NCBI RefSeq assembly: GCF_914271435.1
Contig: NZ_CAJZAI010000002.1
Span: 310,001 to 374,000 of the forward strand
Source of the DNA: Cupriavidus laharis
Lineage (GTDB): Bacteria; Pseudomonadota; Gammaproteobacteria; Burkholderiales; Burkholderiaceae
Length of the DNA stretch: 64,000 nucleotides
Reading direction: 5' to 3'
Shown here one piece after another: positions 1 to 8,684 of this stretch. A program made the translations under genes and the position numbers. The notes under the pieces were generated by a model. It did no database searches and was not told where the DNA came from. It saw only the letters and a program-made list of their open reading frames with translations. Within the stretch, counting starts at the first letter, position 1; each line of letters starts with the position of its first letter.

Positions 1-480
1 ATGTACGCGCGGCCGGCGCCGCCGAAGAACTGGGCCGCGCGCGGCGCCTGTTCGTCGAAGCCCTGGACTTGCGCCATGGTCTTCGCGAAGCGTTCCATCG
101 GGCCCGGGCGGTCGGTATAGGCACCCTTGAGTGCGCCCGGCACCATCTGCTCGAAGCCGACCGCGATCGCGCATTCGATCGCACCACTCTCCACCGCCTG
201 GCGCGCCAGGAACAGCGCGGTCGAGCCGGTGGCGCAGTTGTTGTTGACGTTGATGACCGGGATGCCGGTCAGGCCGACGCCGTAGATGGCTGCCTGCCCG
301 GACGTGGAATCGCCGAACACATAGCCCACATAGGCCTGCTCGACCAGCGCATAGTCGATACCCGCGTCGGCCAGCGCGGCCTTGGCGGCGTTGGCGCCCA
401 TCACGCCGTAGTCATCGCTGGCGCCCGGCTTGGTGAACGGGATCATGCCGACGCCGGCCACTACCACTTTGTTGCTCATG
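1..480 (-). CDS. Thiolase, SCP2/lipid-transfer-like, partial (C-terminus beyond the window)
   Basis: The first 160 residues of a thiolase are present; the rest lies off the left edge. It starts MSNKVVVAGVGMIPFTKPG, and NNNCATGSTA around residues 79–88 places the nucleophilic Cys at residue 82, as in SCP2-type thiolases. The family cleaves 3-ketoacyl-CoA with CoA, or makes the reverse condensation, in the cytoplasm. The ATG at 480 lies 36 bp after the stop of the acyl-CoA ligase on the same strand, with a purine-rich stretch before it, so the two probably form one operon. The substrate cannot be read from the sequence. Family confident; exact role open. Confidence 0.88.
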
Positions 481-516
481 TCGATTTCCTGCTGAGAGTT
501 GAAGGAGGCGGCCGCT

Positions 517-2073
517 TCAGTTGACCTGCCGGGTGTTGTCTTTCCAGTATGGGGAGCGCAGATCGCGCTTGAGGATCTTGCCGGCCGCGGACAGCGGCAT
601 TTCCCCGCGGAATTCGATGCGCTTCGGGCACTTGTAGCCGGCAATGAACTGGCGGCAGTGCTCGCGCAGGCCGGCTTCGTCCGCCTGCGCGCCCGGCTTG
701 AGCACGACCACGGCATGCACGGCTTCGCCCCAGCGCGAATCGGGCACGCCGATCACGGCGCACGATGCCACCGCCGGATGGCGCGAGAGCACGTTCTCGA
801 CCTCGGCCGAATAGACGTTCTCGCCGCCGCTGACGATCATGTCCTTGAGTCGGTCGACGATGAACAGGTAGCCGTTCTCGTCCATGTAGGCGCCGTCGCC
901 GGTATGCAGCCAGCCGCCACGCAGCGTGTCGGCGGTCTCGGCAGGCTTGTTCCAGTAGCCCTGCATGACGTTCGGGCCGCGCACGACGATCTCGCCCACG
1001 GTGTTGCGCGGCACTTCGACGCCCTGCTCGTCGACGATCTTCACGGTGACGCCATAGCCGGGACGGCCGGCCGAGCGGTACAGGCCGCTGGCACGGCCTT
1101 CGGGGCCGTGGTTGGCGGGCGGGTTGACGGAGACCACCGGGGCGGCCTCGGTCAATCCGTACGCGTGATAGAACTGCACCTGCGGCAGCGCGGCCAGCGC
1201 CGTGTCCAGCAAGCCGGCGCTGATCGGCGAGGCACCGTAGTTGATGCGCTGCAGGGCGCTCAGGTCATGGCTCGCGAAGTCCGGATGCGACAACACCGCC
1301 TGCAGCATGGTGGGCACCAGCAGGATCTCGTTGACCTTCTCGCTCACCATGGTTTCCAGCACCTCCCTGGCATCGAAGGCGGGAATCAGCGCGTGCGTGG
1401 CGCCGGCGACGAACAGCGTCACCGCCTTGGCCATCGCAGCGGTATGGAACAGCGGGCATGCGTGCAGCGTGATGGTGTCTTCCGGGCATGGGTACTGCGC
1501 CATGCGTGAAATGGCCGACGACCACAGGTTCATGTGCGACTGCATCACGCCCTTCGGCTTGCCCGTGGTGCCGCCCGTGTACATGATGGCGGCAAGGTCA
1601 TCGCCGCCGCGCAGCGCATCTTCGACAGGCGTGGCATCGGCCACCAGTTGCTCGTAGGACAGCATGCCGTCAGGTGCGGGGCCGTCGCCGGCATGGATCA
1701 GCAGCGGCTTGCGGCAAGCGCCGGCAACGATGCCGGCCGCCATGGGCAGGAAATGATCGTCGACGATCAGGATGCCGGTGTCGCAGTCGTCCAGCGAGTA
1801 GACGATCTCCGGCACGCTCCAGCGGGTATTGACGGGATTGAGCACGCCGCCGCCCCACCAGACGGACAGCATATATTCGATATAGCGGTCCGAGTTCAGC
1901 GCCAGCATGCTGACGCGGTCGCCCTCGGCCATGCCGAGCTGGCGCAGCGCGCCGGCCAGGCGGGCGACGCGGTCGCCCAGTTGACGGAAGGTCTGGCGGC
2001 GTGTGCGGAAGACGGTTGCGGTGCGGTCGGGTGTTTGCTGCAGGCAGCGGTGCAGCCCCTGGGTGAGGTACAT
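517..2073 (-). CDS. AMP-forming acyl-CoA ligase (long-chain fatty-acid/aromatic acid type)
   Basis: This 518-residue member of the ANL superfamily activates a carboxylic acid to its CoA thioester with ATP. The P-loop YTGGTTGKPKGV, the HTGDGAYMDENGYLFIVDR segment and the C-terminal AAGKILKRDLR with its catalytic Lys are all visible, so the enzyme looks complete. An in-frame ATG exists at 2148, but the ATG at 2073 (MYLTQGLHRC) has a GGAGA 9 nt upstream and aligns with usual family N-termini, so I use it. It precedes the thiolase and diverges from the LAL regulator, which suggests activation plus thiolysis under that regulator. The sequence does not separate fatty from aromatic acids. Confidence 0.9.
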   Translation of the reverse strand: MYLTQGLHRCLQQTPDRTATVFRTRRQTFRQLGDRVARLAGALRQLGMAEGDRVSMLALNSDRYIEYMLSVWWGGGVLNPVNTRWSVPEIVYSLDDCDTGILIVDDHFLPMAAGIVAGACRKPLLIHAGDGPAPDGMLSYEQLVADATPVEDALRGGDDLAAIMYTGGTTGKPKGVMQSHMNLWSSAISRMAQYPCPEDTITLHACPLFHTAAMAKAVTLFVAGATHALIPAFDAREVLETMVSEKVNEILLVPTMLQAVLSHPDFASHDLSALQRINYGASPISAGLLDTALAALPQVQFYHAYGLTEAAPVVSVNPPANHGPEGRASGLYRSAGRPGYGVTVKIVDEQGVEVPRNTVGEIVVRGPNVMQGYWNKPAETADTLRGGWLHTGDGAYMDENGYLFIVDRLKDMIVSGGENVYSAEVENVLSRHPAVASCAVIGVPDSRWGEAVHAVVVLKPGAQADEAGLREHCRQFIAGYKCPKRIEFRGEMPLSAAGKILKRDLRSPYWKDNTRQVN

Positions 2074-2339
2074 ACTACGAAGTCTCCGGTAATGCGGTGG
2101 CGCGGCAGGGTGGCTGGGCGGACATGGCGCCCCGCTGTAGTTGGCCACTTTAGGAGCCGCCCGGTCGCCTGTCGTCCGTCGAAGGGAGGAAAATCCCGCC
2201 GGGTACCGAATCGTCCGAACGAACTACGACAGGCGCATGCCGGCGTGAAACAATCGCGTTTTTCCTGATTTCAGCCGCCAAAATGGGTATCAACGGTCAC
2301 AAATCAGGACAGATTGCTGAAAGATGTGCCGGATAATCC

Positions 2340-5111
2340 ATGCAAACAGGAGTAGAGGAGATCCCCTTGCACGCCCACCCTCTCCCGTCCGGGACCATCG
2401 GCGAACACGGCCTGCCGGGACTGGTGGCATCCAAGCTGGTGCCGCCGGCCAGCGGACCGGCGACGCTGGCGCGGCCGCAGCTGGTGCAGGGCATGTTCGA
2501 TGCCAGCGCGGCGCGGCTGGTCCTGATCCGCGCGGCAGCCGGCTTTGGCAAGACCACCCTGATGCAGCAGTACGCCGCCCAGTGCGCGGTACGCCAGCGC
2601 GGCATGGTATGGCTGCGCCTGGACACCGGCGACAATGACCTGCGGCGGTTCCTGGTCCACCTGGACACGGGCCTGCAGGCGCTGCACGGCAAGCGCAAGG
2701 CCGCCCGCGTACCCGCGCCCATGGATGACCAGGCCGGCCCTCGGCTGGCGCACCGCATCATCGAACAGGTGGCGGGCGCCGTCCTGCCGTTCAGCATCCT
2801 GCTCGACGACTTCGAGGCCGTGCAGAGCGCCTCGGTCCTCAACTTCGTGCAGCAGCTGGTCGAAGCCATCCCGCCCTGCGGCACCCTGGTGATCGCCTCG
2901 CGCGTCACGCCTGAAATCGGCCTGGGACGCATCCGCGCACGCGGGCAACTGCAGGAGATCCACCCTGCGCAGCTGCGCTTTACGCTGGAAGAGGCCACCG
3001 CGCTGATCCGGGAGCGCTGCCACCTGCCGCTGCGCGACAGCGAGATCGCCACGCTGCACCGCTGCACCGAAGGCTGGGCCACGGCGATCTACCTGGCCAC
3101 GCTGTCGCTGCAGACGCGCACGGACCATGCGGCCTTCGTGGCCTCGTTCTCCGGCACCAACCTTGAACTCGCCGAATACCTCGCCGAGGACATCCTGGCG
3201 CAACAGAGCGAGGCCTGCCGGTCCTTCCTGCTCGAAACCAGCGTGCTGGGCCAGCTCAGCGCGCCGCTGTGCGACGCCGTCACCGGGCGGCAGGACAGCC
3301 GCGCGATGATCGATTACCTGGAACGCGCCAACCTGCTGCTGTTCCCGCTGGACGGCGACCGGACCTGGTATCGCTACCACCAGCTCTTCGCCAGCTTCCT
3401 GCAACACCGCCTGGACCTGCAGCAACCGGGCCGCGCCATGGCACTGCATCGGGCGGCGGCGCGCTGGTACCTGGAACAGCACCGGCCCGTGCCGGCGGTG
3501 GACCACCTGCTCCAGGCCGGACTGCACGACGAAGCGCTGCCAGAGATCGCGCGGCAGGCCGATGCGCTGCTCGGCGCCGGGCGCGTGCGGCTGCTGGTGC
3601 GCTGGCTGGACCAGATCGGCCCCGAGGCACTGGCGCGCTATCCGCGCCTGCGCCTGGCGCGCGCGTGGGCACTGCTGCTCAACCGGCGCTACCCCGACGC
3701 GCTGCAGGCCGTGGAATCGATCCAGGCGGAGCTTGACGACAGCGCCGACAGCCAGCGGCTCGCCATTGAGGCCGAGACCATCCGCTGCGTGTTGCTGGTC
3801 ATGACCGACCAGGTCGATGCCTGCCGCCAGGCCAGCATGGGCCACATCAACCGGCTGGGGCCCGACGACCTGTTCCAGTACTGCATCCTCGCCAATTCAC
3901 TCGCCTACAGCCTGATCTGCACGCATCGCTACGACGATGCGCGCAGCGTGCTGTCGCGCGCGATCCAGCGCGGTGCCGATGAGCGCTCGGTGTTCATGCG
4001 CAGCATCGCCGATTGCCTGGAGGGCATCATCGACCTGGTGCAGGGCCGGCTGGGCAACGCGCTGGCGCGCTTCCACACCGCCTCCATGCGCCCGTGGGAA
4101 GACACGCCGGGCGAGATTGCCGGTGGCAAGCCCGCCATCGACACCTCGTGGTCGCTGGCGCTGTATGAGAATGACGCGCTCGACGAGATGGCCCGGCTGC
4201 TCGTCGATGCGCTGCCTTACACCAAGGCCAACGGGCCGCCCGATTCCGTGATCGGTTGCCACGTGCTCAGCGCGCGCCTGGCCCTGCTGCGCGGCGACAA
4301 GGAGCAATGGCTGCGGGTCCTGGCCGAGCTGGAGCAGCTGGGCCAGCAGGTCAACGCCGAACGCTCGGTGTGTTCGGCCTGGCTGGAGCGGGCCCGCGTG
4401 GCCACGCTGGAAGGCCGGCTCGAAGCCGCCGAGCAGGCGTTGCGCGCGGTCGACCTCTATGGCGGCTGGGAAGCCCTCGATACGGCAGGCCACGCCAGCG
4501 ACATCGACCGTCCGTCCATCGCGCGGCGCCGGCTGGAAATCGCCCAGGGGCAGCATGCGCAGGCGCTGGCCGCGCTGGACGAGGCCATTGCCGCCGCCAC
4601 CGCGCACCAGCGCTACTGGCGCCTGATCAAGCTGCGCATCCTGCGCGCCGCCGCGCTGGACGGCCTGGCGCAGCGCGACGACGCGCTGCACGAGATCACC
4701 GAAGCCTTGCGGCTGGCCAGCCACGAGGGCTTCCTGCGTACTTTCCTCGACGAAGGCGACGGGGTGGCCGTGCTGGTGCGCGCCTGGGCGGCGGCACATC
4801 AGGCGCAGGCGGCAAGCCTCGGCATCGCGCCGCAGTTTGTCGCCCGCCTGCTGGCAAAGCTGCCGGGCGCGCCCGCCGCGAGCGATGCGGAGCCCGCCCT
4901 GGTGGCCGGCCTCTCCGACAGCCTGACGGCGCGCGAGCTCGAGGTGCTGCAGATGCTGTCGGCAGGCCTGCGCAACCGCGTCATCGCGGAGAAACTGTTC
5001 CTGTCCGAACTGACGGTCAAGTCACACCTGCGCAAGATCAACGCCAAGCTTGGCGCGCAGAACCGCACCGAGGCTGTCGCCATCGGCCGGGCCCGCGGGC
5101 TCATCCCCTGA
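2340..5111 (+). CDS. LAL/MalT-type ATP-dependent LuxR family transcriptional regulator
   Basis: A 923-residue regulator with a Walker A loop near residues 64–71 (AAGFGKTT), a Walker B-like LLDDFEA, a long helical TPR-like middle and a C-terminal LuxR helix-turn-helix (LTARELEVLQMLSAGLRNRVIAEKL). This is the layout of MalT and AlkS, STAND ATPases that bind an inducer and activate transcription. It diverges from the acyl-CoA ligase–thiolase operon across 266 bp, so it most likely controls those genes. The ATG at 2340 is annotated, but a TTG at 2367 sits 6 nt after GAGGAG and may be the true start. The inducer is unknown. Confidence 0.88.
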   Translation: MQTGVEEIPLHAHPLPSGTIGEHGLPGLVASKLVPPASGPATLARPQLVQGMFDASAARLVLIRAAAGFGKTTLMQQYAAQCAVRQRGMVWLRLDTGDNDLRRFLVHLDTGLQALHGKRKAARVPAPMDDQAGPRLAHRIIEQVAGAVLPFSILLDDFEAVQSASVLNFVQQLVEAIPPCGTLVIASRVTPEIGLGRIRARGQLQEIHPAQLRFTLEEATALIRERCHLPLRDSEIATLHRCTEGWATAIYLATLSLQTRTDHAAFVASFSGTNLELAEYLAEDILAQQSEACRSFLLETSVLGQLSAPLCDAVTGRQDSRAMIDYLERANLLLFPLDGDRTWYRYHQLFASFLQHRLDLQQPGRAMALHRAAARWYLEQHRPVPAVDHLLQAGLHDEALPEIARQADALLGAGRVRLLVRWLDQIGPEALARYPRLRLARAWALLLNRRYPDALQAVESIQAELDDSADSQRLAIEAETIRCVLLVMTDQVDACRQASMGHINRLGPDDLFQYCILANSLAYSLICTHRYDDARSVLSRAIQRGADERSVFMRSIADCLEGIIDLVQGRLGNALARFHTASMRPWEDTPGEIAGGKPAIDTSWSLALYENDALDEMARLLVDALPYTKANGPPDSVIGCHVLSARLALLRGDKEQWLRVLAELEQLGQQVNAERSVCSAWLERARVATLEGRLEAAEQALRAVDLYGGWEALDTAGHASDIDRPSIARRRLEIAQGQHAQALAALDEAIAAATAHQRYWRLIKLRILRAAALDGLAQRDDALHEITEALRLASHEGFLRTFLDEGDGVAVLVRAWAAAHQAQAASLGIAPQFVARLLAKLPGAPAASDAEPALVAGLSDSLTARELEVLQMLSAGLRNRVIAEKLFLSELTVKSHLRKINAKLGAQNRTEAVAIGRARGLIP

Positions 5112-5127
5112 CCCGGCGCAGGCCGGG
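5112..5127. terminator. Short GC hairpin after the LAL gene
   Basis: CCCGGC and GCCGGG form 6-bp arms around a 4-nt loop immediately after the TGA of the LAL regulator, between two convergent genes. There is no following T-run, so intrinsic termination is uncertain. Confidence 0.25.
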
Positions 5128-5198
5128 CCGCGCATATGCCGCAGTGGCTCGGCCGCTCCGTGCGATGCATGCGTGCGGGCATGAATAACGTGGCCCGC

Positions 5199-5582
5199 TC
5201 AAGCCCCGTCGAGGAACGGGCTGCGCTGGCCAAGGCGGGTGCCGAGCGCATCGGGCGCCAGGCGCATGCTGGCCGGATCGATACCCTGGCCCGCGCCGCC
5301 GGCCACGGTCGGGTCGACCGGTACGGGCGCCATGCTCGGCTGTCCAGCGGTCTGTGCGTAAGTATTGCCGCCGGCGGGCATGGCCCCGGCTGCCGGGCTG
5401 GTTGCCGCCGGTGCGGCCTGGATTGCCTGTGCGCCTTGCATCGGCTGGGCTGCAGGCGCCGCCGGCTGGATGGATTGCATCGGCTGGGTCGCCGGCATCG
5501 GCTGGGTCGGCTGCGCGAACAGCGGGTAGGACGCGAGCATCGCGCCAGCCATCAACAGGGATTTCGCCAGATGTTGCTTCAT
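5199..5582 (-). CDS. Small secreted Gln/Pro/Met-rich protein of unknown function
   Basis: 127 residues. A clear signal peptide (MKQHLAKSLLMAGAMLASYPLFA, cut before QPTQ) is followed by a low-complexity stretch of repeated QPMQ/QPM units separated by Ala and Pro, then a Gly/Pro-rich tail. An excellent AGGAGGT site 6 nt before the ATG at 5582 argues for a real, well-translated gene. No catalytic or metal-binding motif is evident, although the repeated Met residues might bind a soft metal such as copper; that is speculation. It converges on the LAL regulator and stands alone. I do not recognise a family. Confidence 0.75.
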   Translation of the reverse strand: MKQHLAKSLLMAGAMLASYPLFAQPTQPMPATQPMQSIQPAAPAAQPMQGAQAIQAAPAATSPAAGAMPAGGNTYAQTAGQPSMAPVPVDPTVAGGAGQGIDPASMRLAPDALGTRLGQRSPFLDGA

Positions 5583-5807
5583 TCGATTACCTCCTGGAAT
5601 AGCCTACAGGCATGGGAGTAATCACTGTAGCGGCGCGGCGCCTGACATTCTGTTCGATTTTGCAACCGGCATTTACGAGGCTTGCCATCGGGTAAGTGAG
5701 GCGTTATTCGCGGGCGCGACGCGCGACCCCGTGGTTGCAGGCAAAGAGTTCTCACGAAGTGAGGTGTTGCGATGCTTGCCACACGCCTGCCCTCACCATC
5801 CCGCGGC

Positions 5808-6404
5808 CTATCTGGAAGAATCGCGCCTGCCGGGCAGCATGCGTTGCGTGCAGGCCAGCGCATCGAGCCGCTCGTGCTTGATCACGCCAGCCACATGCAG
5901 GACGACCAGGCCGAGCAGAAGGTATGAAGTCGTGGCATGCACCGTGTAGAACAGGTGTTGCAGCGTCATGTCGACCCAGCCCCAACGGGGCAGAGGCAAG
6001 CCCCAGAAGCGCGTGCCGTATTGGTTGAACGACGATCCCAGATAGCCGGATAGCGGCATGACGACCATGCACATGTAGAGCACGCAGTGCGTGATGCGTG
6101 CCACTTCCGCTTCCCAGCGGCGCAGCCCTGGCATTGGCGGCGGCACGGGCCGCCGGATCCGCTCGGTGATGCGCCATGCAATCACGAGGGCGGCCGTGAG
6201 CCCCAATGACTTATGCAGATTCACCCATTCGGCTTTTCCAGGCGTCCCCCGCGCCAGACTGGTCATGTAGTAGCCCAGCGGAAACAGGGCAAACAGCAGC
6301 AGGGCATTCACCCAATGCAGGGCGATCTGGACGCCCGCATATGCGCGCAGCGCCGTGGCAGGGCTGTCGCTGTGCGCGCCGCCTACCGGGTTAGCGTGGC
6401 GCAT
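5808..6404 (-). CDS. Cytochrome b561-family membrane protein
   Basis: 198 residues with four hydrophobic segments: ALHWVNALLLFALFPLGYYM, a helix around SLGLTAALVIAWRI, THCVLYMCMVVMPLSGYLG, and a last one at TSYLLLGLVVLHVAGVIKH. Conserved histidines (ALHW, LHKS, THC, the last HV/KH) are placed as the haem ligands of bacterial di-haem b561 proteins. The ATG at 6404 follows GGGAG and lies 14 bp inside the end of the beta-propeller gene, so the two are translationally coupled. Standing last in the PedF–XoxJ-like–propeller operon, it could pass electrons between the periplasm and the quinone pool. That role is inferred. Confidence 0.82.
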   Translation of the reverse strand: MRHANPVGGAHSDSPATALRAYAGVQIALHWVNALLLFALFPLGYYMTSLARGTPGKAEWVNLHKSLGLTAALVIAWRITERIRRPVPPPMPGLRRWEAEVARITHCVLYMCMVVMPLSGYLGSSFNQYGTRFWGLPLPRWGWVDMTLQHLFYTVHATTSYLLLGLVVLHVAGVIKHERLDALACTQRMLPGRRDSSR

Positions 6405-7455
6405 CGAGGCTCCCGACCGAGATGGGATAGGTGACCACGCCCCACGGCATCTTGTAACCCTGCAGCGTGTCGACGACCTCATAGCGCTTCGGATCGATCA
6501 CCTGCAGGCTGTTCGAGCGCCCGCAGGCGAGCAGCAGCTTCTGCGCATCGGGGGTGAAACTGAAATGCCAGCAGCGCTTGCCAACCGGCACCACCGCCAC
6601 CGGGGCCAGGCTTCGGGCGTCGAAGACCTGCAGGCGGTCGGCGCGGCTGGCGGCGACCCAGAGATACCGGCCTTCGCGGTCGAACGCGACGCCATAGGGG
6701 CCGCGTTCGGTCGGTATCGTCTTGATGAGCCTGAAGCCGGTGTCCAGCAGCAACAGGTTGTCCGAGTTTTCCATCGTGACCACATAGGTCTTGCCATCCG
6801 GCGCAATCTTGATGCCGCGCGGCCGGCTGCCAAACGGCGAAACGTCGACCGACCTGACTCTTTCAAAAGTCGCCAGGTCATAAGCGACCAGCGTATTGTC
6901 GCCTTCATTGGCCACTACCAGCAGTTTTCCGTCCGGCGAGAACTCGATGCCTTCCGTTTCGCGGGATGCCTTGATGCGGCCGACTATGCGCCATTGGCCG
7001 AGGTCGACGACGGCCACTTCGGCCAGGATTTCGTCCTGCGCTTCCTCCTTCCCGGTATTGCGCTCGCTGCCTTGGGGTCCGCCGCGCGACGAGGGCTCGT
7101 AGGTCACGAATGCACGGCGGCCGTCAGGGGAGATCCGCATGAACTCGACGTTCTTGCCGATGGCAATACGCCTGACTTCCTTGCGTGTGCCAGTGTCGAC
7201 CACCGACACGTCGGAACTCCCCTGGTTGGCGGTGAGTAGCCAGCGGCCGTCGGGTGAAACCGCCAGCCCGCGTGGATCGCGTCCGACCTCGATGTCGGCG
7301 ACCGGCGTGACCGTGCGCGTGTCCAGCACGGTCACGCCGCCCCCTTGATTGGTGACATAGGCAACCCCGCCTTCGGCAGCATGCGCCTGCCATGCCGGTC
7401 CCACGCTCAGGCAGGCCAAGGCCGCCATGCCGATGCAACGGATCAGGAAATTCAC
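6391..7455 (-). CDS. YncE-like periplasmic beta-propeller, PQQ-catabolism associated
   Basis: 354 residues: signal peptide, then a seven-bladed YVTN-type propeller. Blade repeats such as AYVTNQGGGVTVLDTRT, SPDGRWLLTANQGSSDVSVVDT and SPDGKLLVVANEGDNTLVAYD are obvious. Relatives are found beside quinoprotein dehydrogenases and PQQ genes, and E. coli yncE lies next to the PQQ receptor gene; their biochemical role is unsettled. I take the GTG at 7455, preceded by AGAGAGCGAG, because it opens directly into the signal peptide; the ATG at 7512 would add a charged leader. It lies downstream of the XoxJ-like gene across a 254-bp gap with a strong hairpin, so read-through may be partial. Confidence 0.85.
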   Translation of the reverse strand: MNFLIRCIGMAALACLSVGPAWQAHAAEGGVAYVTNQGGGVTVLDTRTVTPVADIEVGRDPRGLAVSPDGRWLLTANQGSSDVSVVDTGTRKEVRRIAIGKNVEFMRISPDGRRAFVTYEPSSRGGPQGSERNTGKEEAQDEILAEVAVVDLGQWRIVGRIKASRETEGIEFSPDGKLLVVANEGDNTLVAYDLATFERVRSVDVSPFGSRPRGIKIAPDGKTYVVTMENSDNLLLLDTGFRLIKTIPTERGPYGVAFDREGRYLWVAASRADRLQVFDARSLAPVAVVPVGKRCWHFSFTPDAQKLLLACGRSNSLQVIDPKRYEVVDTLQGYKMPWGVVTYPISVGSLDAPR

Positions 7456-7630
7456 GGTCTCGCTCTCTTTCTCTTTGGCAGATTCTGGCGGACTTGCGTG
7501 CCGACAGCCCACTCCACGCGCCTACCTTGGTGTCGCGTGTCGCTGCATTGCGAGCAAAAAGCGGGCCATCGTTGCCCATGGTGCATAGCCCTGTGTTCTT
7601 CGCCGGAATGCAGGGGTGATGATTGGGTTA

Positions 7631-7661
7631 TCGCTCTTGGCAGCGCCGGCGCCAAGAGCGA
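7631..7661. terminator. Perfect 11-bp inverted repeat between the xoxJ-like and yncE-like genes
   Basis: TCGCTCTTGGC and GCCAAGAGCGA pair perfectly around the 9-nt loop AGCGCCGGC. It sits about 50 bp after the XoxJ-like stop and could attenuate or end that transcript, or stabilise its 3' end. No clean U-run follows on the minus strand. The right arm is part of a repeat found again at 22749. Confidence 0.5.
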
Positions 7662-7683
7662 CGAGCAAGTCATCACCGAAGCC
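7651..7683 (-). repeat. Dispersed 33-bp repeat, copy 1
   Basis: On the minus strand this reads GGCTTCGGTGATGACTTGCT followed by CGTCGCTCTTGGC. The same 33 bases, with one change (G to C), occur on the plus strand at 22749–22781. Both copies lie just after the 3' end of a gene: 27 bp after the XoxJ-like gene here and 14 bp after the TonB receptor there. Confidence 0.7.
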
Positions 7684-7709
7684 CCGCACCGGCTCGGGCC
7701 GCCCTCTCC

Positions 7710-8594
7710 CTATGGCTCCTGCAAGGTCACCCCATGGCTGGCGAAGATGCGGGCCAGTTCGCCCTTGCGCCGCAGCGACTCCATGGCATTCTCCAGCGAT
7801 TCGGCGAGCGCCTTGTCGCCAGCCTTGATGGCCATGCCGATGGCCCATCCGCGCGGCGGCAACAGCGGCGAACTGATGTCTGCCGTGGCAAAGCGCGAAG
7901 CGGACTGGTTTGCGGTTTTCAACGCGCTCTCGTATTGCGCGCGGGTCACCATGGCAGCGGCGATGTCACCGGAAAACAGCGCGCGCAGGGCGTCGTCGGC
8001 TTCGGGGTAGATCTTCACTTTGTCACGCAAGGCGCCGCCCGCACCGGACAACAAGGCATTGGCGCCGGCCGAGCCGGCGGCTGCGCCGGTGGCCTGGCCG
8101 GCCAGGTCTTCCAGGCCGCGCACGTCCGGCACGCGCTCGCGGTCGCGCACCAGCACGAAGGTCTCGCGGTAGTAGGGTGCGAAGATCAGGGCCTGTTCGT
8201 TGGCACGGATGAAGGCACGGTCGACCGGCACGTGCAACATCACGTCCGCCGGGCCGTAACCAAGGTAATGGCCGCGCCATACCATCGAGCGCAGGTCGTC
8301 CGCCATGTCATCGCCGGCATCGAACGGCAACAGCGAGACCTGCAAACCCAGCTCGTTGGCCAGGGCCCTGGCCAACGCCACGTCGATGCCGGCGTACTGG
8401 CTGCCCGCGCCCGCCGAGAACGGTGGCAAACCCTTATAGACCGCCACCTTCAGCGTGCCGTTCTGGCGGATCCGGGCCAGGTCTGCCAGCGCCGGCGGGG
8501 TGCAGAGCAGCGCGCCGGCCGCCAGTATGGCGCCGCACAGCCTGCGCCGCGTGTCGGTCGGTTCGGCAGGGGGCGGACAAAGCCTTGGGGACAT
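7710..8594 (-). CDS. MxaJ/XoxJ-like periplasmic binding protein of a quinoprotein dehydrogenase
   Basis: 294 residues with a signal peptide and an amino-acid-binding-protein fold: LKVAVYKGLPPFSAG, the long DVALARALANELGLQVSLLPFDAGDDM region, and ALFSGDIAAAMVTRAQYE in the second lobe. This is the group annotated as quinoprotein dehydrogenase-associated substrate-binding proteins. MxaJ and XoxJ in methylotrophs are thought to help mature or activate methanol dehydrogenase rather than serve an ABC importer, and no permease or ATPase gene is nearby. The start at 8594 has AGGAGAG 5–6 nt upstream. It follows pedF by 90 bp on the same strand. Confidence 0.85.
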   Translation of the reverse strand: MSPRLCPPPAEPTDTRRRLCGAILAAGALLCTPPALADLARIRQNGTLKVAVYKGLPPFSAGAGSQYAGIDVALARALANELGLQVSLLPFDAGDDMADDLRSMVWRGHYLGYGPADVMLHVPVDRAFIRANEQALIFAPYYRETFVLVRDRERVPDVRGLEDLAGQATGAAAGSAGANALLSGAGGALRDKVKIYPEADDALRALFSGDIAAAMVTRAQYESALKTANQSASRFATADISSPLLPPRGWAIGMAIKAGDKALAESLENAMESLRRKGELARIFASHGVTLQEP

Positions 8595-8684
8595 GGGGTC
8601 TCTCCTGAACTTGAAGGTCAAGGAATCTGGGAAAGGTGTTCGCAAGGGGTTCGCAAGGGGTTCGCTGGCGGCGATCGCGCAGCC

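Noticed and set aside
8626..8672. Short direct repeats (CAAGGGGTTCGC-type) between pedF and the xoxJ-like gene
   Set aside because: Two or three imperfect copies of a 10–12 base unit in a short gap are too few to call an array or operator.
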